DNA from: Scleroderma bovista
Taxonomy: Eukaryota; Basidiomycota; Agaricomycetes; Boletales; Sclerodermataceae
Reading direction: 5' to 3'
Length of the DNA: 22,363 bases
Assembly (NCBI GenBank): GCA_037178675.1
Contig: JAYMGJ010000560.1
Location: forward strand, 1 to 22,363
In this document: positions 8,658-16,896 of the stretch, piece by piece
Layout: the number at the start of each line of letters is the position of its first letter
How positions within the stretch are numbered: the first letter of the stretch is position 1
Translations under genes and position numbers: made by a program
Notes under the pieces: model-generated
The model's database searches: none
Told to the model about the DNA's origin: nothing
Seen by the model: the letters and a program-made list of their open reading frames with translations, nothing else

Positions 8658-9335
8658 ATGGGACCATTGGGATGGATATCAAGGTGAAGTCAATAGTAGT
8701 GGCATCGACACTGATTGTTTTCTAGGACTATCACGAGCATCTCGCCGTGCTGGGATGATTTTAATTGGGGAGACTGGCTTGAGAATGACTACAGCAGATA
8801 TGATATGACTGCCTCGACACCGTACGTCCTTTTTTCATTGTGTTCACTGAGTCTTTATTTTTCGCTCAAGCAGACTGATGTACTACAACTTTACCCATAG
8901 ACACTGTTGTAGATGGGAATGGAGCCCCTTGTTGATCACAGTGGTGAGTATTTGACGATTTCAAACCTTCTCAAGTAATGGTGTCACACTGACAATATAA
9001 TACAATTGTAGGACGCCTCTCACGACTGTAATCAGGCGGATAATCGGTTTAAGAACGACCACAACACATTGGACATATGGAAGCAGTTCTATTGGTGTGT
9101 GTCTCATGACAACTATATCATATATATCCTGATCAGAATCCCAGAGTGTTTGCCCAGCGTCCGTGTGCTGAGACTCGACCAGCCATCTCCCAAATTCCGC
9201 AAACTGAAGAGCTTTTCAAAAATGACAACTGTACCATATATCCTGATCAGAATCCAGGAGCGTTTGCCCAGCATACAAGCAACTACTTGTCAACATGGAT
9301 GTGACGGCTGGGATCATGTGGGTCATTTTCTGTAG
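8658..9335 (+). CDS. Small four-exon hypothetical gene
   Basis: Predicted exons are 8658-8683, 8726-8821, 8901-8943 and 9012-9335. Introns are 8684-8725 (GTGAAG..CTAG), 8822-8900 (GTACGT..ATAG) and 8944-9011 (GTGAGT..GTAG, with CACTGAC as a likely branch site). Joined exons give 489 bases, 162 codons with no internal stop. The product starts MGPLGWISR and contains CWDDFNWGDWLEND, CCRWEWSPLLITV and LDIWKQFYWCVSHDN. It is unusually rich in Trp and Asp, with no family that I recognise. The last exon holds a duplicated segment. In the second frame of that exon the repeats read as IYPDQNP..FAQ twice, so a 2-bp insertion near 9120 may have shifted the reading and the locus may be a pseudogene. Exon calls rest on splice motifs and frame only. 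Confidence 0.4.
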
Positions 9336-9482
9336 TGGGGAATGTAACTCATTGTTCTCTTATCAGGTACCAGGAAGGTCACTTCATTGATGTAGTATTT
9401 AGTGTCTTGGAAAAAAAAAGTGTCCGTGCACCGAGACTTGACCCACCGTCTCTCGAATTTCACAAACTGAAAAGCTTTCAAA
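9106..9482 (+). repeat. Interleaved direct duplications (a-b-a ... b)
   Basis: Segment a (9106-9158) is repeated at 9222-9272 (ATGACAACT ... TTTGCCCAGC). Segment b (9159-9220) is repeated at 9422-9482 (GTCCGTG ... CTTTCAAA). The second b follows a run of nine A. Copies differ by point changes and one 2-bp indel. Confidence 0.8.
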
Positions 9483-9686
9483 GCCGTGTTTGTTAGCGTC
9501 GAGCACATGAGGTCGCGAACAAGCATCATTGGCATTGTTCCACGTGTTGGTTATTATGAATTTAAGAAGGATACAGATTCTGGAGAGATGACTGTTCAGG
9601 TATGGCCTTATCCTCAACGGCTCATGAACATCGCAAAACATATTGAAGTACTCGGATACCATCAGAATCACGTTGAAAGGCAGTAA
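9367..9686 (+). other. Possible coding exon remains, unknown product
   Basis: An acceptor-like TTCTCTTATCAG ends at 9366, followed by an open frame YQEGHFIDVVFSVLE. Beyond the A run and the second segment b, a frame from 9486 reads VEHMRSRTSIIGIV, YYEFKKDTDSGEM and WPYPQRLMNIAKHIEVLG to the TAA at 9684-9686. The residue mix looks protein-like, and the order suggests a downstream part of the locus at 8658. The inserted segment b and stop codons between the pieces suggest it is broken. Confidence 0.3.
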
Positions 9687-10090
9687 AGAAAAGGCCTCAG
9701 CAGCAATGTAACATTGTCGCCCATTCAGCTGTGCATGTTGTTTATGCTAATTGTGATGTTGCATCGCAGTACCATCAACATGAAGCACCTTCAACCTCGA
9801 TTGCATGTCCTTGGGGCGAACATAAGCTGTGAGGCAGGGTTGGAGTTCTCATGTCGTATGTCATTGAGGCCCTGTGGAGAGCTTGGGTAGAAGTTGAATG
9901 CAAAAGCACTGAGTGCCGACCAGTGGTGCAGAGGGAGAGAAAGAGGCCGACTAACCCTACTGGCACTGTTAACACAATACAACACTTTGTCACTAGTACA
10001 TCAACTGTACCCAAATATATCTGCTCTCTACTTTGGTGGGCATACATCACTTGTATAAAATAAAATGAAAGAACACTTTGCTGGTGATTA
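9687..10090. other. Intergenic stretch
   Basis: An open frame at 9851-10063 (MSYVIEALWRAWVEVE...) exists, but it has no supporting homology, splice context or partner. The minus-strand gene ending at 10091 probably has its 3' UTR here. Nothing else was seen. Confidence 0.3.
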
Positions 10091-10801
10091 TCATGCCGCA
10101 CTGTTGCCCTCATCACCATCACTGTTGTTGCCATTATCATTTGTATCGGAGGTAATAGTTGCAGCGCTCTTCTCAGTCCCCTGCAAAGTGCACTTCTTGT
10201 GTGGCTTGTAGACTTGTTCCCCCTGAGCATGGTGCTCACTGTTGAGGAGGATCCTTCTTTGTCTGTCCTCTTCACTAAGCTTCTTCCAGTGACAGACCTT
10301 AGTAATTAATGCAACAAGTAATTCTTGTACTCGGTCACGCCCACCAAGTTGCCCAGGGTTGCAGATAGGCAGAAGGTCACGCAGCCAACCAATGAGCTCC
10401 ATGGCGAATTTTTCAACGATTTTGTGTTCATAGTTGTTGTAGTTCATGCATACAGTCCTGTTGACACCGTTGTCCTGCAAAACATCACCTAGTAAATGTT
10501 GGATGTGAGGTTTATACAATAATTTGAACAGTAGAAATAGTGACTTACCTAAACCCTTCTGAATGGTGCTACGACAGTCTCCGACTAACTTGTTCAATGG
10601 ACGGGACTCGTGTTGAAGAGCAGAATCAATGTTGTCAGCTGATGAATAATGGATCAAACAATTATGCAGTAGCTTTAAAGTAATTACCAAGGCCTGAAAC
10701 AACAAAGGACTCGAGTTTGAGAGCTAAGCGGCGAGGTTCAAGATCCAACACCGAGCGGACAAACTTGTCGCCCTTCGGAGAGAAGAATATTTTGGGTGCG
10801 C
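10091..10801 (-). pseudogene. Three-exon unknown gene, 5' part cut off by TGT copy 2
   Basis: Exons on the minus strand: 10801-10688 (5' end missing), 10638-10549 and 10488-10091 (TGA). Introns are 10687-10639 (GTAATT..ATCAG, 49 bp) and 10548-10489 (GTAAGT..CTAG, 60 bp). All three phases agree, which is strong support. The product includes FFSPKGDKFVRSVLDLEP, LALKLESFVVSGLADN, CMNYNNYEHKIVEKF, ELIGW and CHWKKLSEEDRQR, then a low-complexity D/N/S tail. I recall large families of uncharacterised agaricomycete proteins with the order LE-x-FVV, M-Y-NY-x-IVE-x-(Y/F), (V/I)GW, C-x-W-x-KL, but I cannot assign a function. The coding frame runs straight into the start of the TGT element at 10802, so the gene was broken by that insertion. 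Confidence 0.65.
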
Positions 10802-11623
10802 TGTCATGCACCAAACATGTTTGGTACTGTGGACATGGAGAAAGTTAGCCGATGAAACTAATGCGAAGAACGCACCCAAGATCTGTTGAAAGATTGTCCC
10901 CACTTGAGGGATACAGACAGCCCTTGCTATCCATATCACGCAAAGTCAAGACTATCCTTATGCAAAGAATGAATACAAGCTCATTGTAGCCATCTATCGC
11001 ACAAGAATGACTATCCTGGAGCAAGAGATGAATGCCATTGTCTGGCAGTCATCCCTCACACAAGAACCACCAAGAAGCAGAAGAATCCAAGGATTAATGA
11101 TCATTTCAGTATGAGAGAGGAATGCAACCCACTGCAGTCCAACTCCCATACCAGAACAACCAAAGAAGCAGAAGAAACAATAGAGAAACAAAGGAGAAAA
11201 GGAAGAATCATTTTTAGCGCCCAAATGTCAAATTTAGGCGCCCAGTGCCGGCATTCCGATATTTTGAATAGCTCCGCCATTTTTGAAGCTATCAATCATG
11301 TGACTATACCATCATGGAGCCTAGACCGTGGTCTATCTGCCTGTCAAGTTCCGACGTAAATCTGTTCATTTCCCACGGAGATATTCCACCCGCAATCCAG
11401 ACACCCACTTCATCACTCACTATGGAGTCTGCATTTTCTCTGGAACGTTTCTCTGCTATTGCAGCAGACCTCAACTATGTCCTGCTCTTGGGACAGCCTC
11501 TCCCTGAGCTCCTGTGTACTGTCTGGTACATATCTTCCCAGCCTGCTCCCCCAGTACCTCTCGTTCTCAGTCAGCGCGTTCTCCTCGTCAGTCCTGCGTC
11601 ACGCACATACTTTGGTCATCTCA
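10802..11623 (+). mobile_element. TGT element copy 2, left part
   Basis: Starts TGTCATGCACCAAAC and follows copy 1 closely (palindrome at 10810-10825, same short ORF from 11422) up to GGTCATCTCA. There an LTR retrotransposon interrupts it, and it resumes at 21018. It lies antisense in the last part of an unknown gene. Confidence 0.85.
11422..11623 (+). pseudogene. TGT small ORF copy 2, cut by an LTR
   Basis: The same frame as 1364-1753, starting MESAFSLERF and reading to SRTYFGHL, where the inserted LTR begins. It continues on the far side at 21018 as the tail of the same ORF. No stop codon in the retained part. Confidence 0.5.
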
Positions 11624-11992
11624 TGTTACGGACCGACTTTTTATCTTATCTAATCTGCGGTTAGATAGCGTTTATCTTATCTTAGTGTACAGCCTCTATC
11701 TTATCTACCTAGTCTAGACCTGCACCTCGTGCTGTACACGCTGCTACTCTTGACATCATTAGGCATAGCCTTAGCTCCAAAGTGATGTCATTACATAGCC
11801 TTCTGCCTGCACGTAGCCTCATGGATAGCCTCGCGTAGCCCTCGTGTATAGTAGCATATATACCATGCAATCCAGCACCCAGAGGCTCCCCATTCGAGCT
11901 CATCTTGGGTCTTTGCTCTAGATACTCGCATCCTATCCCCTCAGAGTCTTAGTGTGTGGTCGGATCCTTGGTGTTTGCCTAGGGTCGTCTCA
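11624..11992 (+). repeat. 5' LTR of the chromovirus
   Basis: Starts TGTTACGGACCG and ends GGTCGTCTCA. It holds TATATA at 11857-11862, 35 bp before the predicted transcript start at 11892, so U3 is about 11624-11891 and R/U5 follows. Repeated TATCTTATCT motifs lie in the first 90 bp. Confidence 0.95.
11857..11862 (+). promoter_or_regulatory. TATA box of the chromovirus LTR
   Basis: TATATA, 35 nt upstream of ATTCGAGCTCA at 11892-11902, the sequence expected at the 5' end of the genomic RNA if priming is Tf1-like. The 3' LTR keeps the same spacing. Confidence 0.65.
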
Positions 11993-11994
11993 CC

Positions 11995-12005
11995 TGAGCT
12001 CGAAT
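11995..12005 (+). promoter_or_regulatory. Self-complementary primer-binding site
   Basis: TGAGCTCGAAT begins 2 nt after the LTR end, where a tRNA primer site would lie. It does not have the TGG start expected for a tRNA 3' end. Instead it is the exact reverse complement of 11 nt (11892-11902) inside the LTR, just downstream of the TATA box. Tf1 of fission yeast primes with the first 11 nt of its own RNA, so the same mechanism is inferred. The 2-nt gap equals the dinucleotide removed by integrase. Confidence 0.7.
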
Positions 12006-12748
12006 CTAAACCATCTACTTGTTCTTCCACACGCTGTTCCCCAGCCTAGTAAAGGGAAACTATACCCGGACTCCAGGGTTAAGGAGCTTCATCTTCACAC
12101 CTTCCGTTTCGTTCACGGCCAGCCTTTAGTGCTGTTCCCGTAGTGCTTCGGCATTGGGAGTTCTTAGCACCGCATCCTTTATGTACTGTACACCAGCCCA
12201 GGGTCGTGCCTGGTGTCTGAAGGTTGGCGCCCGTTCAAGAGAGGTTTGCAGCCTCAAGGCGATTGAGACATATGTACAGTCATCCCCTGGCACTTGAAAC
12301 ACCACTGGCACTTGAAACAAATAGCTCCCATGTCTGATGTCTGCATACAACACATGATACAATTATTGTAGGATGTCAGGACATACCTCCAGTATAATAT
12401 ACAGTAGTCATGGATGTCCTTACATTGGAACTTGTCATAGTGATGAGTATTTAGTAGTGAAATTTGTACTAATTACCACTATATAGCTGAAATATTGAAA
12501 TGCTTGTAAATCAACTGTGCACACAAGTTAGACAAAGCTATTAGCATGATGTTCGAACCACCCAACATCTTGATCGGAGTGTATTGGCTTTGCCAGCAAT
12601 ATGCCGGTGGGGCATGTCAGGAGGGGCAGCTGTGTCACTAAGATATGCCTTATTTAGAAATGCACTAGTACACACTAATACGCGAGCAGTCGTGTCAAAC
12701 CAAGTGCAGCAGGGCATGTCAGAGTTAGATGCAACAACCTGCAGTGCC

Positions 12749-15059
12749 ATGGGTGGACATGCTAAATCCAATGCCGAAAAAAACAGCATCAAAATGTCAA
12801 ACCAGGAGGAAGGCCTGGCATATGCAACGAAGCTACACCAAGAAGACATGGAAAAAGATGAAAAAGGCAGGCGAAGTTTACGAACTCTATGTCGGGAGGC
12901 AGAAAAGGAGATGAAGAAGATGGGGAGAAATGTGACTATTAGCCATGTTACACTCAAGAGACGGCTTGATGGCGGGAGAAGTTGTCAGCAAGCAAACATA
13001 GAAAACCATGGATGGCTTACCACGGAAGAAGAAGAGACACTTGTCACCTACTGCGTTGAACTTGCTGCGCGAGGATTCCCGCTCTCACATGAAACCCTCA
13101 AGTATCATGCTGATTCAGTTGCACAGGCCCGACTTGGGGATAGATTTCCAGATTCTGGGGTTGGAAATAACTGGACAGACCGGTTTCTCACTCGTCATTC
13201 ACAGCAACTGGGAACTTATTGGAGCTCACCTTTGGACAGTAATCGAGGTCGTGCCGTGAATGAGAACACCCACAAGTCATGGTGTGCTCTGCTCAAAGAC
13301 ACACTCGAGAAGTATGTTATCAAAGAGGACTGTATTTGGGGTGCAGATGAGACTGGCTTTCAGCCCGGTCATGGCTTGAAGCATAGAGTCATCGGCGCTG
13401 CAAAACAAAAGATTCAGCATGAACAGAGTGAAGGAAATAAAGAGAATATTACTGTCCTTGTTGCTATCTGTGCGGATGGCAGCAGTATCCCACCAACAAT
13501 TATTTACAAGGGCCAATCATTTTCGACCAACTGGCACCAAGATAACACACTGCAGGCATCGTGAGTGAATCATGTCTACTACAAGAATGTGGCTGATCAA
13601 CTTACTTCATTGAAGTATTGCCCACTCGCCGAAAGGATGGACTGATGGCATCATTGGGAAGCTCTGGATTGAAGATTTCAATAAGAAGACTCACGATAAG
13701 GCGAACGGACGCACACGCCTCCTTCTCGTTGATGGGCACAACTCACATTACACTAAGGGCTTCCTTGACCATGCTCGTGAACATAATATTCATGTTCTTT
13801 GTTATCCTGCACACTCAACACACATATATCAAGGCCTCGATGTCGTGGTATTTGGACCCTTGAAGCAGGCATGGAGTGATGAACAGAGGCGGTTCTTTGG
13901 AACAAAAAGGCGACGTGTTACGAAGGAAAACTTTACTTCAATTTACGGAAGGGCTCACCTGAAGACACTGACACCGGAACTCATCCGTTCAGCCTTTAAG
14001 TTGACGGGTGTGTGGCCATTTGATCCCAATCGTGTAACGAAAAAGATGATGGCTCCAAGTTTGGAGACATCGTCACAGGGCTGCTTGCCACTTCCACAGC
14101 CCAGCCCTGTTCGTGCACTGTCATCTGCTATTCATCAGTATCAAAAAAGCAAACCCAGTACTGACATTCCATGCACTCCCGGACCATCACAGCTGTCCAT
14201 CAACTCTGATGATCCGTTCATTGCTGCACAAACTCCCTTTGACCGACAACCACTGGCTACATTGCCTGAAAGTCGACCATCTTGGCACACTGCTGCTAGT
14301 GATGTAGTGGAATCACTTGGATCCACATCAGCTTCGTTTCTAGTGGATAACACACCCATTACCTCGACCCATCGCCTCCCGGAATACACACCTTCATTAA
14401 TCTCACCTACACGGAAGCGCACGCATGAGCTACTCAACGAAACACCACAAAATGCAATGGAACTGGCTTACCAATGTGCACTGCGAGACTCGTATGAACG
14501 AGAAGCAGGATACAAGACTACATTGCTCGGAATGCAGTCTTCAGCTGTCTTGCATGCGATGTATTGCAACCGTCTTTCTGAACAGCTAGCTGCGCAAGAA
14601 GAAAGGCAGAAGAAAAAGAAAAAAGGTCAGCTAAATGGAGACGGACTGCCAAAGCTGCTCACTGGCGATGAATTTTATGCACGGGTAGTTGAGCACGACA
14701 AAGCGGTCGAACAGGACAAAGTGGACCGTGAAAATCGCCAGAAACAACGCGAGGCGCAATCCCAACTCACGGCAACCTGGAAACAAGCTGATGAAGCACG
14801 GAAAGAAAGGAACAAGGCACAAAAAGAAGCTTACCATGATGCGCTGCGTCTCTGGGAAGCAGAAAGGGAACTTGCGAAACTCGAGAAGCGGCGACCTGGC
14901 CGGGCAAAACCAAAGCGGGGGCAGTTGGAAAAGGTGGCCAAGAAGCCTAGAGTGGACTCAAGGGTAGCCGCTAATGATGGGAACTGTGAGGACGAGGAAG
15001 GAGATGAAGGAGATGAAGGCCATGGTGCGAGCGATGGAGAAGAAAGTGACGAGGAGTAA
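12749..15059 (+). CDS. pogo-family transposase (DDE_1), two exons
   Basis: Exons are 12749-13560 and 13616-15059 with a 55-bp intron (GTGAGT..GAAG); joined length is 751 codons. The N-terminal part has the helix-turn-helix/CENP-B-type DNA-binding region with the block NNWTDRFLTRHSQQLG and WSSPLDSNR. The catalytic core follows: D200 in GADETGF, D310 in LVDGHNSHYT and D346 in YQGLDVVVFGPLK. Spacing between the last two is 35, giving a DD35D triad as in pogo/Fot1-like enzymes, which cut and paste DNA at TA. Blocks ENITVLVAICADG and PPTIIYKGQ are typical. The C-terminal 170 residues form a Lys/Glu-rich probable coiled coil with a nuclear-localisation-like KKKKK and an acidic EDEEGDEGDEG tail. The start is uncertain: in-frame ATGs also occur at 12614, 12716 and 12794. 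No stop or frameshift is present, so it may be active. Confidence 0.88.
13561..13615 (+). other. Intron of the pogo transposase gene
   Basis: GTGAGTGAAT at the donor and CATTGAAG at the acceptor. Splicing rebuilds A-S-I-A-H-S-P-K-G-W-T-D-G, a conserved block of the family, and removes the TGA at 13562. Confidence 0.8.
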
Positions 15060-15523
15060 CTTCCACGGAGATATGATAAGGGGCGATAACAGGATGACTA
15101 AGATCGATGTGCTGTAATATACCTTATTTGGTGCTGTTTCAGGTGGTGAAGCGAAGATAAGGCAATGGCCTTTCGTTGCAACTTTCTCATTGAAGTGTGA
15201 CTATTGACATTCATCGTGAACTTGGATAATACATGTACTAGTACCCTACTAGGTCAGTCACCACTTCGATCTTGAATATTTACGTTGTTGTGGTTGCTGG
15301 AGTTAGCTGTTTCAAGTGCCAGGGGATGACTGTACTCAGTAGTTCCTGCGTCCGTGCAGAGGTAGACCTTGTGATCTGCAGCCACTAGCCGTTTGTTCTT
15401 TGCATAGCTGTGCCACTGCCCTGACCCGGCGAGCGCGACAGGCGAACAAAGTCTTACACTTAGTTTAGTGGAACACCTGTGGGGATCTAGTCCCGGAATA
15501 GCTTTACTCCTACGTCACCCCTT

Positions 15524-15859
15524 ATGTTAGTCACCATACCTTACCAGTTCCCTCGTCACCTCGTCGAAGAGCAACAGGAGCGCTTGGTGATCATTTACGG
15601 TCCCCGCCCTGACACCCTTGTCAAAGTACAAGAAAGGGAGTCGGCGATCGAAGAAGAATTCCAGTTTACCAATGCCGTTGCCGCCTACAGTCGCCTTGTC
15701 AGCGACTTCGAAGTCCAAGTCCTCCTCGGCTTCCACCGTTCCCTTCCTGTCCCGCCCCTGCCAGACCTCCCGCTCACTCGCCGCCACACGTTCCGGTCCT
15801 CCCGCCTTCGACCAGTTAAACAAAGACCTACCCCCTATTCCTGTCTCCACCCCTACTAG
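15524..15859 (+). CDS. Leader ORF in frame with gag (111 aa)
   Basis: Starts MLVTIPYQFPRHLVEEQ, contains KVQERESAIEEEFQFTNAV, and ends in a TAG at 15857-15859. Two codons further on, in the same frame, is the gag ATG at 15866. No domain was recognised. It could be an N-terminal part of Gag separated by a recent CAG to TAG change, a readthrough product, or a small upstream ORF. The central part is acidic and helical and the end is Pro/Arg-rich. Confidence 0.45.
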   Translation: MLVTIPYQFPRHLVEEQQERLVIIYGPRPDTLVKVQERESAIEEEFQFTNAVAAYSRLVSDFEVQVLLGFHRSLPVPPLPDLPLTRRHTFRSSRLRPVKQRPTPYSCLHPY

Positions 15860-15865
15860 GTCGTC

Positions 15866-16864
15866 ATGGCAGACCTCAACCAGCTCCTCGGACAGCTTAT
15901 CCAGGGGCAAATTAACCTCCAAGCACATATCGTGGCCCTTGCGGCTGCACAGCCTCAGCCTGCACCGCCGCCGCGCAAGAAGGTGGTCGCGGATCCCGGG
16001 AGTTATGATGGCTCCCCGCAAAAGTTTCACGAGTGGTGGTCTAAGGTCAAGATCTGGTTACAGATCTCAATGGAGGGGGCAACCGACGCCCAGGTCACCG
16101 CTGCAGTACTCTCTCGGCTTACTGGCCCGAAAGCTGGTCGGTGGGCTCAGGTCCGTCTGGACAGCTGCATGGCGGCAGCCCAGGCCGTCGCCAACGCCCC
16201 GCCCGTCCCAGCTGGACAACCCGTGCCCCCCCCAGCATGGCCCGCTTGGGATGACTTCTCGGAGGAGATAGAAAGGTTCTTTCTCCCCGGTAATAACGCC
16301 GAGTGGGCATGTGCCCAGCTTCTCTGCCTTAGGCAGGGCCCGAGGCAGAGAATAGACGATTTCTTAGTGCAGTTCAAGGCGCTCAAAAACCAAGGTGGCT
16401 GCGTAGATGATTACGCTCGTGATCTGCTTGAACGTGCGCTCCAGAGGAAACTCTTGGAGCAGATTTATATACAGGGGATGCATCGGGACACGTATGTCCG
16501 CCTTGCAAACTCTGCTCGTGCAATGGGAAGAGCCCAGGAACTCTTTCTCATCAACCTCCAAGGGCAAGGCTCAGCCCGATATTACCAGGGTCAAAACTAT
16601 TCGTCTTCAGCCGCATCTGCGAGTGGTGTCCCTATGGATATAGGTGCCGCGGAGACAAACCAGCAAAGGGGTAAAGGGCCCCAATGCTACAATTACCAAT
16701 TATTTGGCCACATCGCACGTGAGTGCACAAAGCCGCGCCGCCCTCGTCGTGGGCAACCACAAGCACGGGCAATGCAAGCCCAGCCGGAGGATGACCGGTT
16801 AAATGCAGTCAGAGGAATGACGTTTGCAGAGATGCAGGCGTTCTTCAGGGATTTAAAAGATTAG
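15866..16864 (+). CDS. gag: Gag (capsid/nucleocapsid) of the chromovirus
   Basis: 332 residues from MADLNQLLGQ. The capsid-like region (about residues 45-210) includes FHEWWSKVKIWLQI, LTGPKAGRWAQV, WDDFSEEIERFF and LRQGPRQRIDDFLVQFKAL, as in Retrotrans_gag proteins that form the particle shell. The nucleocapsid has one zinc knuckle at residues 274-287, CYNYQLFGHIAREC. The second Cys of C-x2-C-x4-H-x4-C is Tyr277 (TAC at 16694-16696), so zinc and RNA binding is probably impaired. A basic Arg/Pro segment follows. The last codons (TTA AAA GAT TAG) overlap the slippery heptamer that sends a fraction of ribosomes into pol. Confidence 0.92.
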   Translation: MADLNQLLGQLIQGQINLQAHIVALAAAQPQPAPPPRKKVVADPGSYDGSPQKFHEWWSKVKIWLQISMEGATDAQVTAAVLSRLTGPKAGRWAQVRLDSCMAAAQAVANAPPVPAGQPVPPPAWPAWDDFSEEIERFFLPGNNAEWACAQLLCLRQGPRQRIDDFLVQFKALKNQGGCVDDYARDLLERALQRKLLEQIYIQGMHRDTYVRLANSARAMGRAQELFLINLQGQGSARYYQGQNYSSSAASASGVPMDIGAAETNQQRGKGPQCYNYQLFGHIARECTKPRRPRRGQPQARAMQAQPEDDRLNAVRGMTFAEMQAFFRDLKD

Positions 16865-16896
16865 GGAGTGAGGATAAATCGGGCATCCTCGCTCTC
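16852..16896 (+). promoter_or_regulatory. Programmed -1 ribosomal frameshift cassette
   Basis: Slippery heptamer TTTAAAA at 16852-16858, in the correct register (T TTA AAA) for the gag frame, lies 3 nt before the gag stop. After a 5-nt spacer (GATTA) comes an 11-bp stem: 16864-16874 (GGGAGTGAGGA) pairs with 16886-16896 (TCCTCGCTCTC) with two G-U pairs and an 11-nt loop. A 5-bp hairpin (AAGTC/GACTT) follows at 16897-16913. Pol is in the -1 frame and open from 16795. Confidence 0.85.

Larger units (their letters stand above)
12277..15332 (+). mobile_element. pogo-type (Tc1/mariner superfamily) DNA transposon
   Basis: A 3056-bp element with perfect 24-bp terminal inverted repeats (12277-12300 and 15309-15332, starting CAGTCATCCCC), flanked by the TA duplication (12275-12276, 15333-15334) typical of the superfamily. 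The inner 14 bp of the left repeat (CTGGCACTTGAAAC) recurs at 12305-12318 after a 5-bp gap; no such second copy is seen at the right end. It carries one two-exon transposase gene that looks intact. It sits in the retrotransposon leader between primer site and gag. Confidence 0.95.

Noticed and set aside
12584..12748. N-terminal extension of the transposase from a TTG at 12584
   Set aside because: Not an ATG; the upstream sequence shows no family similarity, so a downstream ATG is preferred.
12541..12957. Minus-strand frame of 138 codons opposite the pogo transposase
   Set aside because: Antisense to a coding exon with clear family motifs; no independent support.
14141..14437. Minus-strand frame opposite transposase exon 2
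   Set aside because: A shadow of the coding strand; Ser/Val-rich translation without motifs.
15618..16271. 217-codon plus-strand frame overlapping the leader ORF and gag in another frame
   Set aside because: Low-complexity Ser/Pro/Arg product overlapping the gag capsid region; gag motifs are in the other frame.
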